From: Littorina saxatilis
Taxonomy: Eukaryota > Mollusca > Gastropoda > Littorinimorpha > Littorinidae
Length of the DNA stretch: 64,000 nt
Direction: 5' to 3'
Assembly: GCF_037325665.1 (NCBI RefSeq)
Contig: NC_090246.1
Coordinates: 93,594,499-93,658,498 of the forward strand
The translations under genes were made by a program, and so were the position numbers. Position 1 is the stretch's first letter. Every line of letters begins with the position of its first letter. The notes below the pieces were generated by a model, which was given only the letters and a program-made list of their open reading frames with translations, searched no databases and had not been told where the DNA came from. This document shows positions 56,201-62,969 of this stretch, piece by piece.

Positions 56201-57970
56201 ACATATATATATATATAGTTTAACAGATGAAATCCTTTAGCTTTACACTTACTGACAGTTAAAAATGGACATAACTGAGGGGTCCATTATATGTGCAGCC
56301 TGTTTCTATTAGTCTCAAAGTCAGAGATCTCAAGGGAGGGGTCTGGATTATCTTGCCATTATTGCACGTGAACAGTTGTAGAGTCTGTGAACTTCTGTCT
56401 TTTCCGTGTCCAGTGTGAGAGGGACAATACATCATATGTACAGGAGGTGCTGAATGAGCCTTTGACTCATGCCAGTACACCCTACCATCACGTCATATAA
56501 CCCCTGCAATCTGGTAATGTAGCTAAAATGAATCTAATGTTCTGGCAAATGAGGGCAAATAATTTTGTTCAAATACAATAGAAACAAGAGGCGAAGCCTT
56601 CAAGGCTCCCGTAAGAAATCGACAAACAGTAACACAAACTCAATCACTCCGTCACACATACACACACACAGTAAGCATAGACACGGTGCAAGAGTGGGAG
56701 ACGCTAGATCTAGATCTGTCTGTCTGTAGCCTACTTACGGGGACACGACTGCCAGTGCCACTGAGATCGACACTGCCCTTTCGACAGCGCTTCCTTGCGC
56801 AGACACTGAAAACACTCTGTGCAGATCAACCTGTAGGAAATCTCCTTTGGTATCTTCTTTATCTATTTTTTCTGGAGCTGCTACGAAACCGAACAATGTG
56901 AAATCGTCTTCCCTGAATCGGCGAATGCAGCTCGGTTAGAACTGAGAAGTGAATCTATACCACAATCCTTCACGCGATCTGACCTAACCTTGACCCCTGA
57001 CCTGGTCTACATACCACACACAACACAAACTAGTCACCTGTTTTTACCCCCCCCCCCCAAAAACCCACCACCACCCGTTTTCTTTGGATACACACTTTAT
57101 CTACATACGTGCCGACGAAATGTTGATCATTGCTTCAATACTTTGAAGCTGTTGCTTGGATAATAACCCGGTAAAATTAGTATTTCGGTGTTCAGTCAAA
57201 TGTTAAAGTTTCTATCACACACGCACGCACGCACAGACAGACAAAAGTTAGCATCGCATAGGCTACACTTACGTGAGCCAAAAATTGTTTTAATCTAGTG
57301 TTCTGGACTGCAAGCGTTATCAGTCACCAATATTGTCATGTTTTTGATGTGTATCTCTTCAGCTGTACGCTTGAATGTTTATTTTATTTAGTTTAGTTTT
57401 GTTTGATGTGACAATAATGCACTAGGCTGTGACTCACCGACTGTGAGGCGTCCCTTAAATATTCTTCAAATCAATGTGAATACGTTAAGAGTCCAAATTT
57501 TCTTCTCGGTTGTTATTTTGTAGAATTAAAGAAAAGACATGTTTAGACGATGGAAGTGACAGGTACCATCATGTCAGTCACATTAACAGATCACAAGGGT
57601 GTTACCTGTGTTAGGTGTAAAAACTAACATGACTTGAGGGTATGGTGCTGTCTTCACTAGCGTGTCACTTTGACTCCACAGAAAACAAACAAACTGCTGA
57701 TGGAAATTTCAAGATGACCCCACTGAGGTACCTTTCCCTCTCAAGCCGCATTTAAGGCGTTTAGCGGAACGCTCACCCACTGCTAGACAAGAGTTTGAGC
57801 CCGAAATAAGTGCACGACGTTCAATTTACAATTACCTCTCTGTAGCCTGCATTTTCTGGATTAAAAGTTGAATTCACTCCCACGAACGACAAGTCCAAAT
57901 GAGGAAATCCGTGGAAAAAATCTGCAAGCCAGATTTTATGGTACTCCATAGATGTAGCAGTGTACGCCAT
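35842..57970 (-). CDS. TTYH: Tweety homologue (TTYH family), complete, 14 exons, 521 residues
   Basis: Exons (minus strand): 57970-57836, 55196-55036, 48456-48345, 47033-46798, 45786-45691, 44396-44324, 43804-43735, 43434-43382, 43184-43092, 41897-41755, 40899-40798, 37784-37647, 36890-36824, 35928-35842 (TGA). All borders are GT..AG, and the lengths sum to 522 codons. The start is the ATG at 57970 (MAYTATSMEYHKIWLADFFH). Family signatures are VGVNSTFNPEN (N-terminus), hydrophobic segments at about 52-72 and 88-108, ATAFYGNSQVHDG, IEYYRWVTTILVYCVYVTII, SGDLCVDPDTFVMS, LVGSCDTLHGEYISGVRALC and the last membrane segment LYGLGYLVLFSALIGLCSAV. The proline-rich C-tail includes LPDPPPYQQQNYG. Several Asn-X-Ser/Thr sites lie in the extracellular part. 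TTYH proteins are plasma-membrane proteins first described as volume- or Ca-regulated anion channels. That activity is disputed. Which vertebrate TTYH it matches best cannot be told by eye. Confidence 0.93.
36313..36662. mobile_element. hAT-like MITE with AAGACT duplication inside a CAGTGGAACC MITE
   Basis: The ends CAGACCTGGGAACC and GGGTTCCCAGGTCTG are flanked by AAGACT on both sides, a sequence that belongs to the host MITE (TTAAGACTCCCTCC). The ends resemble those of the 31440-31744 element. No coding frame. Confidence 0.6.
36663..36803. mobile_element. CAGTGGAACC-type MITE, single-unit copy
   Basis: Contains one body unit (CTCAGACTTCCTGTTCATAA, TTACCCCCATTTTAAGACTC) and the right end AAAAGGAGGGTTCCACTG. 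This is the unexpanded form of the unit amplified at 8175-9560. It ends about 20 bases before the TTYH exon 36824-36890. Confidence 0.65.
36950..37170. mobile_element. MITE with inverted ends of about 90 bases (unexpanded form)
   Basis: The left arm (TTTTTGGAAATAACTCTGTT, GTTACCTTTTCTTGCAAAAA) pairs with the right arm (TTTCGCAGGAAAAGGTCACT, GGGAGTTATTTTCAGAA). The centre carries CCAATCACTAGCGAGG and GTGTTTCCGTGATTGG. The expanded relative is at 47100-47705. Confidence 0.65.
37316..37505. repeat. 20-bp minisatellite, about 10 units
   Basis: The unit AGAGAACTACTATTCACAAT is repeated almost perfectly, in the TTYH intron upstream (in map order) of exon 37647-37784. Confidence 0.9.
38020..38133. 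repeat. Purine-rich (AAAG)n tract
   Basis: Degenerate A/G tract with repeated GAAAGAAA. The Phe/Leu/Ser frame on the other strand is an artefact. Confidence 0.85.
38496..39660 (-). mobile_element. LINE fragment, reverse-transcriptase C-terminal part and 3' end
   Basis: The minus-strand frame 39659-38829 (276 residues) carries RT motifs: GAPQGTVLSPFLFSLYTADF (region 4), ITKFADDTGLTGLL (FADD catalytic box), NYLELNVGKTKEMI and EQYKYLGVIIDNKLTW. A Cys/Arg-rich tail with NSVLYFSSVCWGGN follows, then a short 3' sequence ending in TATTG repeats (about 38496-38517). These features fit the jockey/CR1/L2/Rex1 group of LINEs. The copy is 5'-truncated. The endonuclease and the first RT motifs are absent. 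Confidence 0.85.
39781..40571. mobile_element. Inner element with 23-bp inverted ends
   Basis: CAAACTAACAGCGGGAGG followed by GAGGTGCAC at the left, and GTGCACCTCCCGCTGTTAG then TTTG at the right. The interior shows repeated TCAGTGTGTCCCATG-like sequence in both orientations (GTCAGTATGTCCCAAATGAC and its partner at about 40440-40505). No frame or target duplication is clear. Confidence 0.55.
41372..41735 (+). mobile_element. SINE (family 1) with three tandem tRNA-like heads
   Basis: Three consecutive head units of about 45 bases (41372-41416, 41417-41461, 41462-41506), each with GGGTAGCTCAG...GTAGAGCACTGGACTTGTGATC. Only the last runs on into a B-box-like GGGTTCCAATCC and the family-1 body (GACACGGGTCAACTTTATGT, TAAAAGACCTTGGTCATTCT). 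The copy is more diverged than the two at 2388 and 3540. Confidence 0.8.
42010..42318. repeat. 74-bp minisatellite, 4 units
   Basis: The unit contains GGTTTGATGTTTCCTGTAAC, TGGTTCCATGCGACAAATAT and CCCTTTGTGTTGGACTTTAT. Units are nearly identical, so the array is recent. It is unrelated in sequence to the 74-bp array at 8175-9560. Confidence 0.85.
42612..43018 (-). mobile_element. tRNA-derived SINE (family 4 head, family 2 body and tail)
   Basis: On the minus strand, the head GGGATATAGCTCAGTTGGTA, then CGAGTTCGATCCCAGGTTC, leads into GACTCTCTTCGGTGTCCGAA. It then switches to the family-2 body (GTGCATGTTAAAGATCCCAC, AAAGGGTCTTTCCTGGCAAA) and ends with ACCCACGGAATATGCGCGAT and (ATTG)n. The same head on a different body is found at 61169-61544. 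Confidence 0.8.
43880..44012 (-). mobile_element. SINE 3' fragment (family 4 tail, AAG-ending)
   Basis: On the minus strand: GGCGTATGCCTGCCTGAATG, CGGTCATACACGTTAAAACC, AACGTGGGAGTTTCAGCCCA, then GAAGAAGAAG. It matches the 3' part of 61169-61544. Confidence 0.7.
44203..44306. repeat. (CA)n microsatellite
   Basis: About 100 bases of CA, ending 17 bases before the TTYH exon 44324-44396 (on its donor side). Thr-His or Cys-Val frames over it are artefacts. Confidence 0.95.
44470..45545. mobile_element. DNA transposon with inverted ends of about 170 bases
   Basis: The left end AAAGGCACAGTAAG, continuing after a nested insertion with CCTCCCGTAAACCATCACAG through AAAGAGCGAGCAATTTTCAA, is mirrored at 45385-45545 (AATTCTTTGAAAATTGCTCG to GCTTACTGTGCCTTT). 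The centre has no coding frame. The target duplication is unclear, so the superfamily is open. Confidence 0.7.
44483..44818. mobile_element. PIF/Harbinger-like MITE nested in a transposon arm (TAA duplication)
   Basis: Starts GGCCAAAA and ends TTTTGGCC, with inner inverted sequence TTGTCTGTTTAGGGTAAC / GTTACCCTAAACAGACAA. TAA flanks both sides (44480-44482, 44819-44821). The uninterrupted arm at the other end reads ACAGTAAGCCTCCCG, which proves the insertion point. Three-base TWA targets and GGCC ends fit PIF/Harbinger. Second copy at 55245-55476. Confidence 0.75.
45950..46066. repeat. Palindromic element ending in GTACTCACCG / CGGTGAGTAC
   Basis: Inverted arms of about 50 bases (TGTACTCACCGATACAAGAA, GCACAATAATACAAATTTTC) around a loop of about 10 bases. 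Each arm end resembles the sequence at 48160-48181 (TGTCCTTGTACTGGTGAGTA), so this may be two inverted copies of the 3' end of the retroelement suspected at 47900-48200. Confidence 0.55.
46340..46453 (+). mobile_element. SINE-like 3' fragment ending in AAG repeats
   Basis: Ends CTCTGCGAACGCCAAGAAGA with (AAG)n, like the tails at 28110-28136 and 61169. The upstream part is not clearly matched. Confidence 0.4.
46588..46750. mobile_element. Degenerate CAGTGGAACC-type MITE remnant
   Basis: AATCGAACCCCTTATTCCAG, TTTACCTACATTTTAAGATT and TCTTAGTCTTAAAAATGGGA follow the order of the family body with many differences. It is the oldest-looking copy in the window. Confidence 0.45.
47100..47705. mobile_element. 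MITE of the 36950-37170 family, expanded by a 37-bp minisatellite
   Basis: The left arm (TTTTTGGAAACAACTCCTTC, GTGACCTTTTCTTGCAAAAC) and the outer right arm (GAAAAGTTCCATCTTCCACA, AGAGTTATTTTTTGAATTC) frame the element. From about 47273 to 47680 the inner part of the right arm is repeated about 11 times (unit GGTCCATCATTTGTTTGTCA, then GAGGTTTTGTAAGAAAA). Confidence 0.75.
47900..48190 (+). mobile_element. Possible Penelope-like retroelement 3' end with hammerhead-like core
   Basis: TCCTGAAGAAGCCTCCATAG followed by GTGAAACTTTCC has the conserved CTGAnGA / GAAAC boxes around a stem GCCT-CCAT-AGGT, as in hammerhead motifs known from Penelope-like elements. Upstream is a weak frame (47934-48089, MDLNNHGQTNSRSKAKHKIG). 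The end GGTGAGTACAGA recurs in the palindrome at 45950-46066. Stem III and the cleavage triplet are not clear. The call is tentative. Confidence 0.35.
48528..48900. repeat. DIRS terminal repeat and internal complementary region (3' side of element)
   Basis: 48528-48757 is the outer repeat. 48812-48890 holds the complement of the element's left end (GGGTAAGTATATTAATCAAA) fused to the complement of its right end (TTAAATTACATATTCTTACT). Confidence 0.8.
48900..52600. other. Interior of the DIRS element, no recognisable gene
   Basis: GC-richer than the surrounding intron, with purine-rich plus strand and scattered short open frames on both strands. None resembles RT, RNase H or recombinase. The part from about 51770 on contains diverged copies of the gag-like region's repeat (for example CCGGCGACCAAACGGAAGCA at about 51882, relative at about 52857). 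Confidence 0.5.
52621..54036 (-). CDS. DIRS gag-like frame (fossil element)
   Basis: A 471-residue open frame starting MSDSEKKRAAKAESNGKGPG, rich in Ser, Ala, Pro and Gly. The middle holds at least three near-identical 34-residue repeats (LPAPAGSSGSLDSGQTMVPA, then GLSYELRKQPSAAAS). Its position next to the 5' terminal repeat and its low-complexity character match the gag-like region of the other DIRS copy. There is no clear sequence identity between them by eye. Function is inferred from position only. Confidence 0.5.
   Translation of the reverse strand: MSDSEKKRAAKAESNGKGPGKPKSSASTSSARNPTVHVSDPKTNFVFSVPISAPEETSSGSRAAGITATTSVSNPAPVPEAGTLVASLLSSLLPEIEMARTDPVSSSASLPGVCDPRSLASCVPVVSGSPVQPAGFGVGAGGGEQGGVSLLGRRSVATACGSAPEQVPFGIRSSQGMCSQQPSAAAALPAPAGSSGSLDSGQTMVPAGLSYELRKQPSAAASLPAPAGSSGSLDSGQTMVPAGLSYELRKQPSAAASLPAPAGSSGSLDSGQTMVPAGLSYELRKQPSAAASLPAPAGSVGSLVCGQPMVPSGSSLALLQQPFPAAALPAWAGNVGQTGRAQSSVTSGSGLGLPGCGLQTPQHQLWHSSAVASALPAPPGFSGSVAAASVVSPVNFEYGGSPGHTGFLPLLGQQQPPTSVVAASSSLQLPSVVGDSHLPLSQGCEFHRWPTGWAFGLRPSLAASFVGFFWL
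53160..53490. repeat. 102-bp tandem repeats inside the gag-like frame
   Basis: Three essentially identical units, each with GCTGCCGCGGACGGCTGCTT, ACGTAATTCGTAGCTCAAAC and CACTACTTCCGGCCGGAGCC. More diverged units extend both ways. The period is a multiple of three, so the frame is kept. Confidence 0.85.
55245..55476. mobile_element. PIF/Harbinger-like MITE (TTA duplication), second copy
   Basis: Starts GGCCAAAA and ends TTTTGGCC, flanked by TTA at 55242-55244 and 55477-55479. The inner inverted sequence is GTCTGTTTACGGTAAC / GATACCGTAAACAGAC. The interior has A-runs and GACCCTA/TAGGGTC-like motifs, as at 44483-44818. TTYH intron 1. Confidence 0.7.
55480..57835 (-). other. TTYH intron 1, remaining sequence
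   Basis: AT-rich sequence with short microsatellites (ATT at 55655-55670, TA at 56204-56218, CA at 56656-56670) and a C-run at 57050. A possible unrecognised repeat begins ACAAGAGGCGAAGCCTTCAA at about 56585. No coding exon is seen. Confidence 0.4.
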
Positions 57971-58110
57971 TGTTAAACTGTCTCTGGTTCATCGGAATGT
58001 TTCGCAGTTGTTTTCGTCTCACGCCATTTTTGTTGACATGTGACTCTTCGTCTTACTTCCGGTTTAGTGTATCACGGGGTGACGACAAACCAGAAACTCG
58101 ATTTTGAATC
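57971..58110 (-). promoter_or_regulatory. Candidate TTYH promoter / 5' UTR with an ETS-type site
   Basis: The 140 bases before the TTYH start contain ACTTCCGG (about 58055-58062), a consensus for ETS/GABP factors common in TATA-less animal promoters, and GCCATTTTT resembling a YY1 site. No TATA box is evident. The transcription start is not determined, and an upstream non-coding exon is possible. Confidence 0.3.
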
Positions 58111-58352
58111 TGGATTCACTCTAAGTCGGAATCAGACTTTTTGAAATAGAATGCATGAATAATTTTGGCCATACAGATTAAAACTGTCGTAAAACACTTT
58201 CAACTTTACTGCCACATTAACAACTTTGAAGAAAAAGCGAAATCAGCTTGAAAACCTTGCAGAACTATGCTGCGCTGAAAAACTCGCCCACGAGCGAGGC
58301 ATTGACGTCAATGGGCTTCCCTTCTGTGAGACGTTTTCACACAGGTCAGCAA

Positions 58353-58605
58353 CTACTTCCCGTTGAGAGAAGTTGGACTTGTGTTACTCGCTTTCTTCGG
58401 CGGCGATTTTTGCACCAGTGCATCAGCGATCGGGTTGACCGTCTGCTGCACGGCATCGAGAAAGGAGTGATCTGTTTGCAGCAGCCGTGCCAGGTTGCCT
58501 GGAGCCTCAGTGAATCGCGAGGACAGCCAGACGTCGGCGCACTCGGTGGCAGGTGGCCATTGCGCCAGTAAAGAATGCCAATGGCTCGACCCAGTAGGTC
58601 ACAAT
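58353..58605 (-). other. Unassigned open stretch, GC-richer than its surroundings
   Basis: A minus-strand frame without an ATG reads LLAQWPPATECADVWLSSRF, then TEAPGNLARLLQTDHSFLDA and VQQTVNPIADALVQKS before a stop at 58353. Its composition looks protein-like, but I recognise no family and see no certain splice sites. A plus-strand frame (58248-58571, 107 residues) covers the same bases. It could be an exon, a transposon remnant or chance. Confidence 0.25.
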
Positions 58606-58756
58606 TTTTTTCTTGCATGTTCCTTTCCTGTAGCCCTATTTGCAGATCGGTGCATAGGTTTGGTTTGATTATGTTTCTAACTCAAATCTCTGTTTTGCAC
58701 AACGCGTGGATATCTACCGATTTCAAGTTGTGTGCAGTTGAAAATCTGTCGCTATA

Positions 58757-59327
58757 GTGTTGTTGAGGATCGAGGACTTCTTCCATTGCAGGAGTTACGC
58801 GCCCCTTGCCCACAAAAGGGGTAAAGTTCGATGAACGCGATTCTTGCGGTACTTTTGATTCCTAGTTTTGAATGGAACGCTCGAGCGCTGTCGAGGGCTT
58901 AGTAACATCACTCTGTCCTTTAATCTTGTTCGCTTCAGTGAATAATATTTCTGTTTATGCTTGTTTGGTCTGTGCTGTGCACCCCAACATCGTTGCGGGC
59001 ACACGATAAGCCTTATTTATTCTTTTTACATAACGACAGTGTTTGGAAAGCATGCAAATCGAAAATAACGCACTTGTCCACAGAGTGCAAAAAAGTGCAT
59101 AGCTGTGGCTAATTATACAGGTAGGCAGGCAGGACGGAACCGATCAACATGTCATTTTCATACGGGCCAGTAATGATTGTTCTCTTACGTAAGATGAGCA
59201 CCAGTTTTCATTGATATGCGCGGCATGCAGGCGGCGGTCACATAGAGAAAATGTTAACAACTTGAGAACGTTACTCGGCGTGTTTGCTGTCAATGGGAAA
59301 GTTCTCTGCTCTGTGTAACTGCGGGGT
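58757..59327. other. Non-coding sequence, nothing recognised
   Basis: Mixed-composition upstream sequence with no repeat or frame that I can name. Confidence 0.4.
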
Positions 59328-60001
59328 TAGTCAAGTTCAGTTTAACTAAATGTTTTAACATTGACGTGGAGTCGAGACGAGGGTGGTGGTGGTGTGTGTG
59401 TAGAGCGATTCAGATAAAACTATACTAGACCGATCTTCATGAAATTTCACATGAGAGTTTCTGGGTATGATATCCCCAGAACTGTTTTTCATTTTTTCGA
59501 TAAATGTCATTGATGACGTCATATCCGGCTTTTTGCAAAGTTGAGGCAGCACTGTCACGCCCTCATTATTTTCTCAATCAAATTCAGTGATTGAAGTTTT
59601 GGTCAAGCAATCTTCGACGAAGTGCGGACAATGGGATTGCATTTCAGCTCCGCAGCGTAAACATTAGTTAACTAGTTTGCTAATTAAAGTTGTCATTAAA
59701 TTCGAGTTTTCACTTACAGATTTATAAATGATTGCATCGTAATCTTCAATTTCTCCTGAATTCAAAAATATATACATATGTTATGTTTACTCTAAAAATG
59801 TGCTCAGAATCACAGAACATAGGATACGTAAGTACTGCGTTCGCACGCTACGCGGAGACGAGCGTGACCCGTGTCCGTCTTTGGGTGTGGTTTGTCGAGA
59901 CTATCTAGTCTCGGCGATGACTGTTTGTTGGTGTTAATCTGTTACTTTGATGCCGATAGCTTGACTAAATGTTTTTATATATATTGCTTCACGTGATTTG
60001 T
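59328..60001 (+). mobile_element. Dispersed repeat with AGTCAAG start (copy 2)
   Basis: Starts AGTCAAGTTCAGTTTAACTA and ends AGCTTGACTAAATG, then GCTTCACGTGATTTG. The body (GACGTCATATCCGGCTTTTT, CAAGCAATCTTCGACGAAG) follows copy 1 at 17367-18207 with many differences. The palindrome at its start is damaged, so this copy is older. Confidence 0.55.
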
Positions 60002-61155
60002 TTCCTTTACTATTATATATTTTTTACGCACTGGTATAGTTCATGACTCGAACTAACGATAATATCAAATAATTATTTGCATGGTGCGCAGGTGAACATT
60101 TTCAAATCGTGCCCTTAGAATTTGGAGTGGTAGAAAATAGGGCTTGCATACAACTTACTGGTCATAACAGAAGTAGCAGTCACACATTTCTTAAAGTGTT
60201 TATGGATCTTCTTGGTTGTTGTTGACACATGGTTCTAGGAAAATGTAAAATGTCAGTGCTAGCTAAGGAGAGAACCGGGTCATCGTCAGTGCTGAAAATG
60301 ATTCAACAGCTTTACAAAATCAACATTGGTCTCTAGCCAAGACAGTGGGGACACAAAGGAAACCAATATTAAAGCTGTTATGAATTTCAGCTAGTCTGTC
60401 ACCGTTGGTTCTTACTTGGCAGTAGACTACATAATTTAACTGACATCAGCAACGAATTGCAGAACAGTGCTGGCGCTAAGTCGGAAACCCACAGCTATAC
60501 TGAACCAGAAGTAGCGCACACAGGTTACAAAGAAAACATTGCAAAGTTGATGGGAAGTTTCAGTCAGGTTGTCAGGGGTAAATTTTAATGACGTCAGTCA
60601 GCAACGTCGTACAGAATAGTGGCAATGCTGATCCTTGTGCTTCTCGGAAGTATTTTGAGCATTCAGTTGCAAGTGCTAAGAAGTAAGGTGAAATGTAGGC
60701 GCCCGCATACGCTTGTTCAGATTTGAAACATCCTTTTCCACAACAGACAAACATGCCCTAAAAATAAACTGGCCAAGAATAACTGTGGCTTTTTCGCATA
60801 TATATATATATTTTACCAGAATGTGTCTCGGGATGTATATAGATCCTACACCATGGAGAGTGTAGGATGATTTTGTATACTCAATACACATGTTCAACAC
60901 GCACACACACACACACACACAAATCAACCGATTTTACCAGAATGTGTCTCGGAATGTATATATAGATCCTACACCATGGAGATTTTGTATACTCAATACA
61001 CATGTTCAAAGGACCAAAATGTGGAAGCCAAATAAATGCAAGTATGCACACATGTTTTCAGGGGAACAGAGATAGAAATAAAACACGCGCGATGGTATTA
61101 CTTGCACGCCCGCCTATATATGAAGAAAGACTCCTTATATTTGCGTGATCGGTTG
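60002..61155. other. Non-coding sequence with a duplicated block of about 90 bases
   Basis: Two copies of a block with TTTTACCAGAATGTGTCTCG, AGATCCTACACCATGGAGA and ACTCAATACACATGTTCAA at about 60811-60899 and 60931-61008 are separated by a CA run. No gene is seen. Confidence 0.5.
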
Positions 61156-61168
61156 GATCCGAGGTTAT

Positions 61169-61544
61169 TCTTCTTCTGCGTTCGTGGGCTGAAACTCCCA
61201 CGTACACTCGTGTTTTTTTGCACGAGTGGAAGTTTACGTGTATGACCGTTTATTACCCCGCCATTTAGGCAGCCATACGCCGTCTTCGGAGGAAGCATGC
61301 TGGGTATTTTCGTGTTTCTATAACCCACCGAACTCTGACATGGATTACAGGATCTTTTTCGTGCGCACTTGGTCTTGTGCTTGCGTGTGCACACGGGGGT
61401 GTTCGGACACCGAGGAGAGTCTGCACACAAAGTCAGTTGACTCTGAGAAATAAATCTCTCGCCGAACGTGGGGACGAACTCACGCTGACAGCGGCCAACT
61501 CGATACAAATCCAGCGCGCTACCGACTGAGCTACATCCCCGCCC
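61169..61544 (-). mobile_element. tRNA-derived SINE (family 4), full-length with 13-bp target duplication
   Basis: On the minus strand: head GGGATGTAGCTCAGTCGGTA, B-box region GAGTTCGTCCCCACG, body GACTCTCCTCGGTGTCCGAA and GACCAAGTGCGCACGAAAAA, and tail GTGGGAGTTTCAGCCCACGA ending in GAAGAAGA. GATCCGAGGTTAT flanks it at 61156-61168 and 61545-61557. Confidence 0.9.
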
Positions 61545-61599
61545 GATCCGAGGTTATCATCATCGGGGATTTTTTTTACACGACTCATCAAATAGCTGA

Positions 61600-62080
61600 T
61601 GTGGGGAAGGGGGGGGGGGGTCGAGGGAGAGAGACAGCTCCTTCTCAGTGTTGCATTTTGAGCCTGCTTTTGAGTGGTTTATTGAGGCTGTCCATCGGTA
61701 TTGCCGGGCCGAACACCGTGTGTTTTGCAGTTTAAAGTAAAAAATCGATCTTACTCTTAAGTTTGTTGACGTAAGAAATCCAATGACAGCAGTCTGTATG
61801 CACACACACACATGACACACACACACACACACGGCACACACATGACACACACACACATGACACACACATGACACACACACACACACACATACACACACAC
61901 ACAGAGAGGAATTTTGTTTTATTATTAAAAACATATCTGGACGCCGTGTGTGTGTGAGAGAGAGAGAGGGGGGGGGGGGGGAAAGAGAAATAAACCCAAC
62001 ACGTGCACCAACTTGTGGTGAACCATAGGGCAAGGCGATTGGGAGGGGGAGGGGGGGGGGCTTTGCTGAACATTACCACA
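61600..62080. repeat. Cluster of simple repeats (G-runs, CA, GA)
   Basis: G-runs at 61608-61620, 61969-61981 and 62041-62060, a CA/ATGACACA array at 61800-61905 and a short GA run at 61957-61968. Frames over them are artefacts. Confidence 0.85.
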
Positions 62081-62104
62081 GATAGTTTTGGAGCATTAAG
62101 TCGT

Positions 62105-62182
62105 TTTAGGAGTTTTTTTGTTTGTTTGTTTGCTTAACGCCCAGCCGACCACGAAGGGCCATATCAGGGCGGTGCTGCTTTG
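62105..62182 (-). mobile_element. SINE 3' tail fragment
   Basis: On the minus strand: AGCAGCACCGCCCTGATATG, GCCCTTCGTGGTCGGCTGGG, then CGTTAAGCAAACAAACAAAC. The GGCGTTAA + CAAA tail is typical of invertebrate SINE or LINE 3' ends. The 5' part is absent. Confidence 0.5.
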
Positions 62183-62879
62183 ACATATAACGTGCGCCAC
62201 TAGGCCAGAAAATGTCCAGCAATATCGGTCGTAAAAAGGAGGGGTCTTTATTGGGAGTTTGAGAGGTACAATATTTTTTACAGGGGTGGCAACTGTTGGG
62301 CAGTTCAGTCTTGAAAGTTGTGTCCGTTATCCTATTTTTGTTCCCATTTGATGTGCATATGGATAAGCATGATGCACGTGCATACACCAGCGCACAGACG
62401 GATGATTGACCCCGGGTAACTTGAAGGTCAGTGTCTGTAACCTGGGACAGGAACAGTTTCTTCTCAGACATCAAAGTAAAACTTGCTCATTGGCAAGTAT
62501 GGGTCATTGACCCGAGTTCTCAGTTGGTGAGCACACACTCACAGAATACGTACACAGCAATTCATTATTGAGTTTTCGTTATAACTGCCCCTACCCAACC
62601 CCTCCCATCCCCTTTCTCTCCCCCCTCCCCCCCCTACTTTGAGGGCAGTCCTTCAATTGTGACAGCCATAGGTGAGAAGATGACAGCCGTGGGCCTTAGG
62701 ACTTTCACGCACTACTGACTACAGACTACCACCCCTGACTCTTGATGCGGGACTAATGGCGTGCGTGTTCCGCGTGTGCTGCGTAATTACGAACTTTGAC
62801 ACTCACTGGTTAAAAGGAGTCAAAGTCGTTATTGGCCCTAAGTTAGTATGTTGGTCGTCGTCGTTCTTGGGAGGTTAGT

Positions 62880-62969
62880 TACAGTGTGAAAAGCATCCGT
62901 GCCGAGAAATTCGGTCGGCAAAAGGAGGGGGTCGTTCTTGGGAGAGGTCGTTACGGGAGGTTCCACTGT
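62880..62969. mobile_element. Right end of a CAGTGGAACC-type transposon (other subfamily)
   Basis: Ends GTCGTTACGGGAGGTTCCACTG (in two runs: GTCGTTACGGGAGG, TTCCACTG) followed by TA, with TTGGGAGAGGTCG and AAAAGGAGGGGGTCGTTC inside. The left end is not clear. Confidence 0.4.
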
